Below are positions 15,093-24,201 of a stretch of DNA of 64,000 bases, piece by piece. Origin of the DNA: Sphingomonas xinjiangensis (GTDB taxonomy: Bacteria > Pseudomonadota > Alphaproteobacteria > Sphingomonadales > Sphingomonadaceae); assembly GCF_014199255.1 (NCBI RefSeq), contig NZ_JACIJF010000005.1:1-64000 (forward strand), given 5' to 3'. The first letter of the stretch is position 1; every line of letters begins with the position of its first letter. Under the pieces are notes generated by a model. It was not told the origin of the DNA. It did not search any database and was given only the letters and a program-made list of their open reading frames with translations. The position numbers and the translations under genes are program-made.

Positions 15093-16676
15093 TCACCCCT
15101 CCAGCCGAAATCCGCGATATTCCTCGCGGATTGCCGTCTTCAGCAGCTTCCCCGTCGCGGTATGCGGCAGCGAATCAACGAACAACACGGCGTCGGGCAG
15201 CCACCATTTTGCCACACGCGCCGATAGATGCGCACGAACCGCCGCTTCGTCGACATCCGCGCCCGGCTTGCGTACCACCAGCAGCAGTGGCCGCTCCTCC
15301 CATCTAGGATGATGTACCCCAATCGCCGCTGCCTCGGCGACACCCGGGCACCCTACCGCGCAATTCTCCAACTCGACCGAGCTGATCCATTCGCCGCCGG
15401 ATTTGATCACGTCCTTCACGCGGTCGGTGATCTGCATTGTGCCGTCGGGGTGCAGCACGGCGACGTCGCCGGTGTCGAACCAATTGTCCGCATCAACCGC
15501 GGGCTGCGCGTCCTTGAAATAGCGGCCGATCACCCATGGGCCGCGCACGTGCAGCCGCCCCGAGCTGACGCCATCACGCGGCAGCACCGCGCCGTCCTCG
15601 CCCACCACGCGCAGCTCGACGCCGAACGGCACCGTTCCTTGCTTGGAAACCTGGTCGACCTGCGCGTCGAAGCTTAGTTCGTCCCAGTCGGGCGAGGGCG
15701 CACCCATGGTCCCGATCGGCGACGTCTCGGTCATGCCCCAGGCATGGTTCACTCGAATGCCCATCTGCATCAACCGCTCGATCATCGCGCGCGGCGCGGC
15801 CGATCCGCCGATGGTGACGATCTTGAGATGCTCGGGCGCCGCGCCGCTCGCGTCCATATACTGGAACATCGCGAACCAGACGGTGGGCACCCCGGCCGAA
15901 TGTGTCACACACTCGCGGTTCATTAGTTCGCACAGGATTTGCGGCTCGTTGACCGCGGAAAACACTAGCTTGATTCCCGCTCCCGCCGCGGCCCAGGGTA
16001 GGCCCCAGCCCACCGCATGAAACATCGGCACGATTGGCATTGCCACCGCGCGCCGCGACAAATCGAACACGTCGGGCTGCATCTCGCTCATCGCGTGCAG
16101 CACGGTGGAGCGATGGCTGTACACCACGCCCTTGGGGTTGCCAGTCGTTCCACTTGTGTAACAAAGCATGCAGGGCTCGTGCTCATCGCCTTCTACCCAG
16201 GCATATTCACCGGTCTCACCGTCGAGCAGCGCGTCGAACGCGCCGTCGTCGAAGCAAACATACTGCTCGATGCTCGCCCACTGCCCCCGCATCCGCTCGA
16301 CGATTGGCGCAAAGGCCCGGTCATAAAACAGCACCTTGTCCTCGGCATGGTTGGCGATGAACGCCAGCTGGTCGTCGAACAGCCGCGGGTTGATCGTGTG
16401 GATCAGCCCACCCATCCCGGCCACGCCGTACCAGGCGACCAGATGCCGGGCATGGTTCATCGCTAGCGTCGCGACACGGTCCCCAGGCCGCACGCCCAGA
16501 CGCTCCAGCGCCTGCGCCAGCCGTTGGGCATCATGCGCCACGCCCGCCCAGTTCGTCCGCGTCTCGCCGCCGTCGGCCCAGCGCGTCACGATCTCCCGGT
16601 GTCCATGCTCGCGCGCGGCATGGTCCAGCAGCCGCGTCACCCGCAGCGGAAAATCCTGCATCCCTCCAAACATCAT
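15093..16676 (-). CDS. Acyl-CoA synthetase (AMP-forming), long/medium chain
   Basis: A 527-residue ANL-superfamily ligase that activates a fatty acid with ATP and joins it to CoA. The P-loop-like A3 motif [11 protein letters not shown] lies at about 173-183. The A5 motif [10 protein letters not shown], the A7 aspartate WFDTGDVA, the A8 hinge [17 protein letters not shown] and the A10 lysine in HTATGKLLK are all present. Overall it is closest to the AlkK/FadK-type medium-chain acyl-CoA ligases. The start at MMFGGMQDF was chosen; the longer frame adds 16 residues of repeat-derived sequence. No fatty-acid oxidation genes lie beside it, so the chain length is uncertain. Confidence 0.9.
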   Translation of the reverse strand: MMFGGMQDFPLRVTRLLDHAAREHGHREIVTRWADGGETRTNWAGVAHDAQRLAQALERLGVRPGDRVATLAMNHARHLVAWYGVAGMGGLIHTINPRLFDDQLAFIANHAEDKVLFYDRAFAPIVERMRGQWASIEQYVCFDDGAFDALLDGETGEYAWVEGDEHEPCMLCYTSGTTGNPKGVVYSHRSTVLHAMSEMQPDVFDLSRRAVAMPIVPMFHAVGWGLPWAAAGAGIKLVFSAVNEPQILCELMNRECVTHSAGVPTVWFAMFQYMDASGAAPEHLKIVTIGGSAAPRAMIERLMQMGIRVNHAWGMTETSPIGTMGAPSPDWDELSFDAQVDQVSKQGTVPFGVELRVVGEDGAVLPRDGVSSGRLHVRGPWVIGRYFKDAQPAVDADNWFDTGDVAVLHPDGTMQITDRVKDVIKSGGEWISSVELENCAVGCPGVAEAAAIGVHHPRWEERPLLLVVRKPGADVDEAAVRAHLSARVAKWWLPDAVLFVDSLPHTATGKLLKTAIREEYRGFRLEG

Positions 16677-16784
16677 GCTCTCCGGCTTTATGTTTGGAAG
16701 CGAGGGTATCGCATGGCAAAGCAAAGTCGAGGGCTGCGCAACACTTCGTCATGGAAGGCCAGGCCGCCAGCCCCGTCCCATCAG

Positions 16785-16884
16785 TTCCCCGGCGAAGGGC
16801 CGGGGCCCAGTGTCGGCCCAAGGCGTTAAAGCAGCCCGCTCTGGCGACTGTGTGGCAGCTGGGCTCCGGCCTACGCTGGGGGAT
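16785..16884. repeat. Long inverted repeat, CCCCGGCGAAGG family
   Basis: The left arm around 16787-16810 contains CCCCGGCGAAGGGCCGGGG, and the right arm around 16858-16882 contains CTGGGCTCCGGCCTACGCTG. The arms pair imperfectly around a 48-base centre. This is a different family from the CTCCCC repeats and is also common between sphingomonad genes. It lies in the 365-base gap before dnaE. Confidence 0.6.
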
Positions 16885-16909
16885 TGCCAGCGTTATGGGC
16901 GTATAAGAT

Positions 16910-17033
16910 CCTCCCCCGAAGGGGACCGCTCACGCCAGCGAGCGGTGGAGGGGCCTTGCCCTCGCAACACACCGCTCGCGGAGTCTACCTCTCCACCACG
17001 TGCGCGGGTCCTCACTCCTCCGGGAGAGGATCA
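16910..17033. repeat. Sphingomonad-type intergenic palindromic repeat
   Basis: Starts with CTCCCCCGAAGGGG, continues with ACCGCTCACGCCAGCGAGCGGTGGAGG and ends with CTCCGGGAGAGGAT. The module order is as at 14971-15084. Together with the inverted repeat before it, it fills the gap between the acyl-CoA ligase and dnaE, where I see no gene. Confidence 0.55.
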
Positions 17034-17041
17034 CATGGGAA

Positions 17042-20000
17042 CTAAGCCGCCACCGCCAGCGTGACTTCGGGCCGCCCAAACCGGGCTGAGCGCACGCCGG
17101 GCACGTTGCGCAATGTTTCGATCATTTCCTCGTCCAGCCGGAAATTGCGCCCGATCACTACTTCGGCCTGCCCCTCGGGGCCATAGGGTACCCACAGCCG
17201 CACCGTGCTGCGCCCCCCGCGCAGTGGGCCAATCATCTGCGCCAGCCGCGGCATTACGCCGGCATCGTCCACTTCCAGGTCGATGATCAGTCGCGCCGCG
17301 TCGGCCAATTCCTCAAAAGGCTGCACCCGCTTCACCGACACCCGCGGGGTGTCCTCGCCCGCGCGCTTGTCCAGCTCCACCGTCAGCACCGCGCACCCAC
17401 CCGCCTTGGCCGCCTCCTCTAGGTCCTTGGCGGCCAGTTCGTCGAAGCACGTCGTCAGCGTCTGCGCGCTCTGGTCGGAGATCGTCGCCATCAGATATTT
17501 GTTGCCCCGGGCCGAGGTCCGCCAGCGCGCATCCTCGACCAGCGCGGCGATCGTCGCACCGACGCGCCCGCCGACCGGGATATCCATCTCGCCCAGCGAT
17601 CCAATCTGGCGAACACCATGTATCCGCGTAAGGTGCCCATAGCGGTCGAGCGGATGCGCCTCGAAATAATAGCCATAGGCGTCGCGCTCGGCATTGATCT
17701 GCTCGGACTTGGACCAGCTTGCACCCCGCGGCAGCTGAATCGCGCTGCCGCTCGGCTCCGCCTCGCCGAACAGGCCGCCCTGCCCGCTGGTCTTGTTGGC
17801 GAAGGTACGCTGGGCCACCGCCAGGATGGTCTCGGCGGCGGCGTGCACGCCGGCGCGGTTCGGCTGGATCGCGTCGAACGCACCCGCCGCCGCCAGGGTC
17901 TCCAACTGGCGCTTGTTGATCAGCCGCGGATCGACGCGCTTGGCGAAATCGTCGAGCGACTTGAAGCGGCCCTTGCCGTCGCGCTCCTCGACCAGCTCCT
18001 CCATCGCCTTCTCGCCGACGCCCTTTAGCGCGCCGAGTGCGTAGCGAACCGCCAGGCCGGCGTCGGTCTTCTCAACGTGAAAGTCGGCCAGGCTTTTGTT
18101 GATATCGGCGGGCAGCACCTCGATGTTCAGCCGGCGCATATCGTCGGCGAAGATCGCCAGCTTGTCCGTCTGGTGGATGTCGTACGCCATTGAGGCGGCA
18201 AAGAATTCGTGCGGGTGGTGCGCCTTCAGCCACGCCGTCTGGTACGCAAGCAGCGCGTACGCGGCGGCGTGCGACTTGTTGAAGCCATAGCCGGCGAACT
18301 TGTCGATCAAATCGAACAGCTCGTTGGCCTTCGACGCCTTGATGTTGTTAACCTTCGCGCAGCCTTCGACGAAGATCGCCCGCTGCTGGTCCATCTCCGC
18401 CTTGATCTTCTTGCCCATTGCGCGGCGGAGCATGTCGGCGCCGCCCAGCGAGTATCCCGCCAGGATCTGCGCTGCCTGCATCACCTGTTCCTGATAAACG
18501 AAGATCCCATAGGTCTCGCCCAGCACTTGCTCGAGCAGCGGGTGCGGATAGACGATCGGCTCGCTGCCCTGCTTGCGCTTGCCGAAGCTCGGGATGTTGT
18601 CCATCGGGCCCGGACGGTACAGCGAGACGAGCGCGATGATGTCGCCGAAGTTCGTCGGCCGCACCGCCGTCAGCGTGCGCCGCATGCCTTCGGATTCCAG
18701 CTGGAACACGCCCACCGTGTCGCCGCGCTGGAGCAGGTCGTATACCTCGGTATCGTCCCAGCTGAGCGCATCCAAATCGACGTCGATCCCCCGGTCGCCG
18801 AGCAGCTCCACGGCCTTTTTCAGCACCGACAGCGTCTTGAGGCCGAGAAAGTCGAACTTTACCAGCCCGGCGCCCTCGACATATTTCATGTCGAACTGCG
18901 TGACCGGCATGTCCGATCGGGGATCGCGGTACAGCGGCACCAGCTGCGCGAGCGGCCGGTCGCCGATCACCACGCCGGCCGCGTGCGTCGACGAGTGCCG
19001 CGGCAGCCCTTCCAGCCGCATGCACAAATCGACCAGCCGCCGCACATCGGCCTGGCTCTTATATTCTGCGTGGAACTCCGACACGCCGTTCAGCGTCCGC
19101 TCCAGCGTCCAGGGATCGGTGGGGTGGTTCGGGATCAGCTTGGCCAGCCGGTCCACCTGGCCATAGCTCATCTGGAGCACGCGGCCGATGTCCTTGATCA
19201 CCGCGCGCGCCTTCATTGTCCCGAAGGTGATGATCTGCGCAACCTTGTCGGCGCCGTAGCGCTCCTGGACATAGCGGATCACTTCGCCACGCCGCGTTTC
19301 GCAGAAATCGATGTCGAAGTCGGGCATCGACACGCGTTCCGGGTTCAGGAAGCGCTCGAACAGCAGCCCGAGCTTGAGTGGATCGAGGTCGGTGATCGTC
19401 AGCACCCATGCGACCACCGATCCCGCGCCCGAACCACGCCCCGGCCCTACGGGAATATCGTGCGCCTTGGCCCATTGGATGAAGTCGGCGACGATCAGGA
19501 AATAGCCCGGGAACCCCATCTGAATGATGACGTCCAGCTCGAACTCCAGCCGATCCTCATACGCCTTGCGGTCCTCCACCGAGGTGATCCCCGCCTTTTC
19601 CAGCCGCGCGTCGAGCCCCACCCAGCTGCGCTCGCGCAGCATCGCCGCCTCGCCTTCGCGATCGCCGGCAAGGCTCGGCAGGATCGGCTTGCGCTTGGGC
19701 GCGGCATAGGCACAGCGCTGCGCCACGATCAGCGTGTTCTCAATCGCTTCGGGAAGATCGGCGAACAGCCGCTTCATCTCGTCCGCCGGCTTCATCCACG
19801 CGTCAGGCGAGCTGCGCGGGCGGTCGTCCGATGCGACATAGGACGAGTTGGCGATGCACAGCATCGCATCATGCGCCTGGTGGAAATCGGCCTCGGCAAA
19901 GCAGCACGGGTTGGTCCCTACGATCGGCAGGTCGCGCGCATAGGCATAGTCGAGCAGCTTGGCTTCCGAGCGCGTCTCGACATCATCCCCGCGCCGGGCG

Positions 20001-20518
20001 ATCTCGACATACAGCTTGCCCGGGAACAGCGCCTCCAGCCGCGCGGCATAGGCTTCCGCAGCGCGATCCTGCTCCTCGGCATAGAGCCGCGCCAGCGCGC
20101 CCTCCGCCCCCGCGGTCAGGCACAGCAGCCCCTCCACGCGCCCTTCCAGCGCCTCGAACGAGACATGGGCCTCTTCCTCGATCGGCCGGTCTAGATGCGC
20201 CTGCGATACCAGGTCGCACAGGTTCAGATATCCCGTCTCGTCCTGTGCATAGAGCGCCAGCCAATCGATCGGCGCGCTCACCCCTTCGGGCATGTCGGGA
20301 CGCTTCACCGCCAGCAGCGTGCCGATCACCGGCTGCACGCCGGCTTTCTTCGCCGCATCGGAATAGGACATCGCCGCGTACAGCCCGTTGCGGTCCGCAA
20401 CGCCCGCCGCCGGAAAGCCCAGCGCCCTGGCCTGCTTGGCGATCGCCTTGGGCTCGATGGCCCCTTCCAGCATGGTGAAGGAGGAGAAAACCCGAAGCGG
20501 AACGAAACCCGAATGCAT
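17042..20518 (-). CDS. dnaE: DNA polymerase III alpha subunit
   Basis: The replicative DNA polymerase catalytic subunit, 1158 residues from the ATG at 20518 (MHSGFVPLRVFSSFTMLEGA). This start fits the family; the longer frame uses a TTG 17 codons upstream. The N-terminal PHP domain (FSSFTMLEGAI, GVADRNGLYAA) is followed by the polymerase palm with GPGRGSGAGS and PDFDIDFCETRRGEVI, whose aspartates hold the catalytic metals. FNKSHAAAYALLAYQTAWLK lies in the fingers. The C-terminal part contains the helix-hairpin-helix and OB domain (GGRVGATIAALVEDAR). The PHP histidines that make it a metal exonuclease in some species are partly replaced, as in E. coli. It stands alone, as usual. Confidence 0.97.
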   Translation of the reverse strand: MHSGFVPLRVFSSFTMLEGAIEPKAIAKQARALGFPAAGVADRNGLYAAMSYSDAAKKAGVQPVIGTLLAVKRPDMPEGVSAPIDWLALYAQDETGYLNLCDLVSQAHLDRPIEEEAHVSFEALEGRVEGLLCLTAGAEGALARLYAEEQDRAAEAYAARLEALFPGKLYVEIARRGDDVETRSEAKLLDYAYARDLPIVGTNPCCFAEADFHQAHDAMLCIANSSYVASDDRPRSSPDAWMKPADEMKRLFADLPEAIENTLIVAQRCAYAAPKRKPILPSLAGDREGEAAMLRERSWVGLDARLEKAGITSVEDRKAYEDRLEFELDVIIQMGFPGYFLIVADFIQWAKAHDIPVGPGRGSGAGSVVAWVLTITDLDPLKLGLLFERFLNPERVSMPDFDIDFCETRRGEVIRYVQERYGADKVAQIITFGTMKARAVIKDIGRVLQMSYGQVDRLAKLIPNHPTDPWTLERTLNGVSEFHAEYKSQADVRRLVDLCMRLEGLPRHSSTHAAGVVIGDRPLAQLVPLYRDPRSDMPVTQFDMKYVEGAGLVKFDFLGLKTLSVLKKAVELLGDRGIDVDLDALSWDDTEVYDLLQRGDTVGVFQLESEGMRRTLTAVRPTNFGDIIALVSLYRPGPMDNIPSFGKRKQGSEPIVYPHPLLEQVLGETYGIFVYQEQVMQAAQILAGYSLGGADMLRRAMGKKIKAEMDQQRAIFVEGCAKVNNIKASKANELFDLIDKFAGYGFNKSHAAAYALLAYQTAWLKAHHPHEFFAASMAYDIHQTDKLAIFADDMRRLNIEVLPADINKSLADFHVEKTDAGLAVRYALGALKGVGEKAMEELVEERDGKGRFKSLDDFAKRVDPRLINKRQLETLAAAGAFDAIQPNRAGVHAAAETILAVAQRTFANKTSGQGGLFGEAEPSGSAIQLPRGASWSKSEQINAERDAYGYYFEAHPLDRYGHLTRIHGVRQIGSLGEMDIPVGGRVGATIAALVEDARWRTSARGNKYLMATISDQSAQTLTTCFDELAAKDLEEAAKAGGCAVLTVELDKRAGEDTPRVSVKRVQPFEELADAARLIIDLEVDDAGVMPRLAQMIGPLRGGRSTVRLWVPYGPEGQAEVVIGRNFRLDEEMIETLRNVPGVRSARFGRPEVTLAVAA

Positions 20519-20731
20519 TCCGGACTCTAGGCGCTGCGCCCCCGATTCTTCAAGGCCGCCCGCGCTCAACGGTTCGCGTTAACGGCTGTTAACCGTTTCG
20601 CTCCGTAACCCACCGTAAAGCGTAACCTCGGATGGGAGCCGCCCTGAATGGTCGCGCAACCAATCGTTCGTCTAAACCCTGGTTAACAAAGCGGTACACG
20701 CCGCCCGGCACTACTCAGGGACGAACACAAC

Positions 20732-21148
20732 ATGGCAATCCTTTGCACGGTCATGGGACACACCCCCAGCGCGCAGCGCCACCAGAACCAGGGCCTTGAA
20801 TTCAGCCTGTGCCATCACTGCGGCTGCGACCTGATCCGCTTTGCCGACAGCGCCGAGTGGACGCAGGTGCCCACCGGCTTCCAAGTGGTTTGGCGCGAGT
20901 TCGGCCGTTCGGATGATGCGGCCTCGGTCGCCCAGCGCATGGCCCGCATGACTCCGCCGCGCCGCCGCGATCCGCGCAACGCCCGCCCCAAGCCCCGCCG
21001 CGACCCGCGCGGCCGGCCGATGCAGGGCACCGCGTCGGTAATGGGCCTCCTCACGCGCATCGGCAGGCTGGTCGAGGACGAGCCGAACGACACGCTGCCC
21101 GAGAAGAAGCAGAAGGTTATCCGCCTGCCGCACCTCAAGACCAACTGA
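20732..21148 (+). CDS. Small zinc-ribbon-like sphingomonad protein
   Basis: A 138-residue basic protein beginning MAILCTVMGHTPSAQRHQNQ. The segment FSLCHHCGCDLIR together with the N-terminal Cys-His suggests a small zinc-binding element. The central RRRDPRNARPKPRRDPRGRP is very basic. I recall short proteins of this shape as sphingomonad-specific, but I know no function. It is divergent from dnaE across 213 bases, which should hold both promoters. DNA or RNA binding is possible from the charge but not shown. Confidence 0.7.
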   Translation: MAILCTVMGHTPSAQRHQNQGLEFSLCHHCGCDLIRFADSAEWTQVPTGFQVVWREFGRSDDAASVAQRMARMTPPRRRDPRNARPKPRRDPRGRPMQGTASVMGLLTRIGRLVEDEPNDTLPEKKQKVIRLPHLKTN

Positions 21149-21164
21149 CACCCCGCTCGGGCGA

Positions 21165-21644
21165 TCAGAGCAGCGCCTCGATCGCCCCCTCCAAACTCGC
21201 CGGCTTGGTGGTCGGGGCGTAACGCTCCACCACCTGGCCTTCGCGGTTCACCAAGAACTTGGTGAAGTTCCACTTGATCCCCTTGGACCCCATCAGCCCG
21301 GGCGCCTCTTCCTTCAGCCGCTCGAACAGCGGCGCCGCCTCGGCGCCGTTCACATCGATCTTGCCGAACACCGGAAAGCTGACATCATAGGTCAGCGAAC
21401 AGAAGTTCGCGATCTCCGCCGCATCGCCCGGCTCCTGCGCGCCGAATTGGTTGCACGGAAACGCCAGCACCGCGAAGCCGCGGCCGCGATAATCCCGCCA
21501 CAGCGCTTCCAGCTCGGCATATTGCGGCGTAAACCCGCATTTCGAAGCGGTGTTGACGATCAGCAGCACCTGGCCTTCATGCGCCGACAAGTCGGTCGTG
21601 CTGCCGTCCGCCGCTTTCACGGGAATGGTCGTCAACGCGTTCAT
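21165..21644 (-). CDS. Glutathione peroxidase
   Basis: A 159-residue thiol peroxidase of the glutathione peroxidase family that reduces hydrogen or organic peroxides, in bacteria normally with thioredoxin or glutathione. The catalytic tetrad is visible: Cys36 in [12 protein letters not shown], Gln in [12 protein letters not shown], and Trp and Asn in [10 protein letters not shown]. The cysteine in FPCNQFG is common to the family. Length is typical (about 160). Its start overlaps the end of the upstream lolD by four bases, so it is read as the last gene of the lolC-lolD-gpx unit. There is no signal peptide, so it is cytoplasmic. Confidence 0.94.
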   Translation of the reverse strand: MNALTTIPVKAADGSTTDLSAHEGQVLLIVNTASKCGFTPQYAELEALWRDYRGRGFAVLAFPCNQFGAQEPGDAAEIANFCSLTYDVSFPVFGKIDVNGAEAAPLFERLKEEAPGLMGSKGIKWNFTKFLVNREGQVVERYAPTTKPASLEGAIEALL

Positions 21645-22315
21645 GCCAGCACGCCCTCATGCAGCCGCACCACGCGGTCCATCCGGGCGGCCAGCCGCTC
21701 GTTATGCGTCGCGACCAGCGCCGCTGATCCTTGCGTGCGCACCAGCGACACGAACTCGGCGAATACCCGGTCCGCCGTCGCCTCGTCCAGATTGCCAGTC
21801 GGCTCGTCCGCCAGCACCAGCGCCGGCCGATTGGCCAGCGCCCGCGCCACCGCGACCCGCTGCTGCTCGCCGCCCGAAAGCTGATTGGGCCGATGCTTCA
21901 AGCGTGCACCAAGCCCCAAGGCGACCAGCAGCTCCTCCGCCCGCGCATCCGCATGCGCCCGCGTCGCACCCTGGATCATCTGTGGCAGCACCACATTTTC
22001 CACTGCGTTGAAATCGGGCAGCAGATGATGGAATTGATACACAAAGCCCAAGCTGTCGCGCCGCACCTCGGTGCGCCCGCCGGCGGGCAGCTTCGCGGCT
22101 TCCTTGCCGGCGATCCGGATCGACCCCTCAAACCCGCCCTCAAGCAGCCCGACGGCCTGCAACAGCGTCGACTTGCCCGAGCCCGACGGCCCGAGCAGGG
22201 CGACGATTTCACCCGGCATGATGTCCAGATCGACGCCGCGCAGTACTTCGATCGTCGCTTCGCCCTGAGTGAAGCGGCGGCGCAGCCCGCGCGTCTGGAG
22301 AACCGGCTCACTCAT
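21641..22315 (-). CDS. lolD: Lipoprotein-releasing ABC transporter ATPase LolD
   Basis: A 224-residue ABC ATPase of the LolD/MacB class, which powers release of outer-membrane lipoproteins from the inner membrane. The Walker A is [10 protein letters not shown], the signature [15 protein letters not shown] and the Walker [13 protein letters not shown], with the H-loop ATHN. The start at ATG 22315 ([15 protein letters not shown]) overlaps the lolC stop by eight bases, as is normal for this operon. The longer frame read from 22447 belongs to overlap with lolC. Only one permease gene accompanies it, so it works as a LolC homodimer or lolCE-type complex, which is usual in alphaproteobacteria. Confidence 0.95.
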   Translation of the reverse strand: MSEPVLQTRGLRRRFTQGEATIEVLRGVDLDIMPGEIVALLGPSGSGKSTLLQAVGLLEGGFEGSIRIAGKEAAKLPAGGRTEVRRDSLGFVYQFHHLLPDFNAVENVVLPQMIQGATRAHADARAEELLVALGLGARLKHRPNQLSGGEQQRVAVARALANRPALVLADEPTGNLDEATADRVFAEFVSLVRTQGSAALVATHNERLAARMDRVVRLHEGVLA

Positions 22316-23558
22316 ACCGCAGCACCTGTACAGGATCGGTTTTCGCTGCCTTCCACGCCGGATACAATGTGGCCAGGAAGCTGAACAGCAACGCCATAAC
22401 GCAAATGCCGATGGTCTCGAACGGATCGGTCTTGGCGGGCAATTCACTCAGGAACCGCATCGACGGATCCCAGATATTCTGCCCCGTCACCAGCCCGATG
22501 AACGACGCCACCTGCTCACGGAATGCGACAAACAGCAGGCCCAGTATCGCCCCGCCCAGCACCCCAAGCGCGCCGATCGTCGTCCCGACGGTCACGAAGA
22601 TCCGCATCAGCGCGCTATGGCTCGCCCCCATGGTTCGCAGGACGGCGATGTCGCGCCGCTTCGACTGCACCAGCATGATCAGCGACGAAATGATGTTGAA
22701 CGCCGCGACTACCAAGATGATCGACAGCACCGTGAAAGACACGATCCGGTCCACGCCCAGTGCTTCGAACAGCTCGCGGTTCATCTGCCGCCAGTCGGTG
22801 ATCTGGCCCTTGCCTTCTACCTGGGGAACCAGCGGCGCGACGATCTTTGCCACGCGATCGGGATCCACCGTGTTCATCTCGATCATACTTACGGCATCGC
22901 CCAGCAGCAGCAGCGTCTGCGCGTCCTCGATCGGCATGATCACGAAAATCTTGTCGAAATCATAGACGCCGATCTCGAAAATTGCGGCGACCTTGTACTT
23001 CACGATCCGCGGCATCGTTCCAAATGGCGTGGAAGCGCCTTGCGGGTTGAACACGGAAATTTCGCTGCCGATGGTCGCGCCTAGCGACTCCGCCAGCCGT
23101 GATCCGATCGCCACATTCTCGCTGCCCGGCGTCAGCCGCTTGAGCGAGCCGAGCACTTCCTTGCCCTTCAGTGTCGGATTGTTGACGATGTCGTCATAGC
23201 GCATGCCGCGCACCTGCGCCGCCTCTAGCCGTCCGTTATACGTAACCGCCAGCGGCTGTTCGATCAGCGGCACTGCGCTGGTGATCCCCGGCGTAGCCTT
23301 GGCGGCCGCGGCGATGTCGCGCCAGTCGCGCAGCTGCCCGGCATAGCCTTGCACCACCGCATGACCGTTCAGTCCGGTGATCTTGCCGAACAACTCGGCG
23401 CGAAACCCGTTCATGATGCTCATCACTGCGATCAGCGCGGCGACGCCCAGCATCACGGCAACCAGACTGAACCCGGCAACAACGGCGATGAACGCCTCGC
23501 TCCGCCCCGGCAACAGATACCGGCGAGCGATCATCCGCTCATAGCGTGAAAGTAGCAT
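22308..23558 (-). CDS. lolC: Lipoprotein-releasing system permease LolC/LolE
   Basis: A 416-residue inner-membrane permease of the LolC/E family. The first transmembrane helix ([20 protein letters not shown]) is preceded by the [18 protein letters not shown] start region typical of the family. A large periplasmic domain spans residues 50-265, and three C-terminal helices ([60 protein letters not shown]) end in the LRYE tail. It is the first gene of the lolC-lolD-gpx operon. Alphaproteobacteria usually have a single hybrid LolC/E permease (often called LolF), which fits what is seen. Confidence 0.94.
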   Translation of the reverse strand: MLLSRYERMIARRYLLPGRSEAFIAVVAGFSLVAVMLGVAALIAVMSIMNGFRAELFGKITGLNGHAVVQGYAGQLRDWRDIAAAAKATPGITSAVPLIEQPLAVTYNGRLEAAQVRGMRYDDIVNNPTLKGKEVLGSLKRLTPGSENVAIGSRLAESLGATIGSEISVFNPQGASTPFGTMPRIVKYKVAAIFEIGVYDFDKIFVIMPIEDAQTLLLLGDAVSMIEMNTVDPDRVAKIVAPLVPQVEGKGQITDWRQMNRELFEALGVDRIVSFTVLSIILVVAAFNIISSLIMLVQSKRRDIAVLRTMGASHSALMRIFVTVGTTIGALGVLGGAILGLLFVAFREQVASFIGLVTGQNIWDPSMRFLSELPAKTDPFETIGICVMALLFSFLATLYPAWKAAKTDPVQVLRYE

Positions 23559-24201
23559 GCGGCTGATCTACGCCTCTCGAAATACTCGCCGCCGCTCCTA
23601 GGCCAAGCGTCTCAGCGAGGCAATGCACCCCGAAGATCCTCTCGGGCACGGGGAGGGGGACCGCCAGCGCGGCTGATGGTAGAGGGGGCGCTCCACAAGC
23701 GACGCACGATGCGAGTACCCTCTAGCTCAGGATCCCGCCTAGCGCGCGCCCTCTGTTGCCATTTCAACACAGGGGGGAACCAATCTACTTCACCACCCTC
23801 TAAGGCATCGTGACAAAGCGTTGCCACCACCGTAGCAACACTACATCGAAACGCAGGCAGCAAACGGCCGTGGTTCGGGGAGGGTTCAGCCCCGCTTCGT
23901 AGCGATACGAAAGCGTGCGGGCGAGCCATCACAAGGGGGCTGACGAGCGATCGTCACGCAGGCGCCCGGGCTGGAAACGGTCCGGGCGTTTGCCGTTCTA
24001 GGCACCAAAGCTTTCACGCCGCTGAACGAGACCCCGGAAAAATGGGGAGGCAGCGCAAGCACCACCTCCCCGCCCCAACGTCTCCCGGCCAGGCGAGACG
24101 CTAGCTCGACCCCCTGATCATGCTCCCCCAGAGGGGAGGAGTAGCCCGTCACCAATCCTCCCCTTGCAAGGGGAGGAGTGCGCAGCGCTTCACCCCAAGT
24201 C
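23559..24201. other. Gap of about 640 bases with repeat modules, no gene
   Basis: Between lolC and the TonB receptor, both on the minus strand. Modules at 23632-23695 and 24121-24196 contain CTCTCGGGC...GGGGAGGGGGACCGCC and CTCCCC...GGGGAGGAG hairpins of the sphingomonad type. GCCCGGGCTGGAAACGGTCCGGGC near 23968 is another hairpin. The frames in this stretch read through the repeats and show no family. The lolC promoter should lie to the right of that gene, not here. Confidence 0.5.

Noticed and set aside
18209..20194. A 661-codon open frame on the strand opposite dnaE
   Set aside because: It is the mirror of a high-GC gene; composition is Arg/His-rich without any domain, and dnaE on the other strand is certain.
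23612..24155. Minus-strand frames of 89 and 106 residues between lolC and the TonB receptor
   Set aside because: They read through the sphingomonad repeat modules and encode no recognisable protein.
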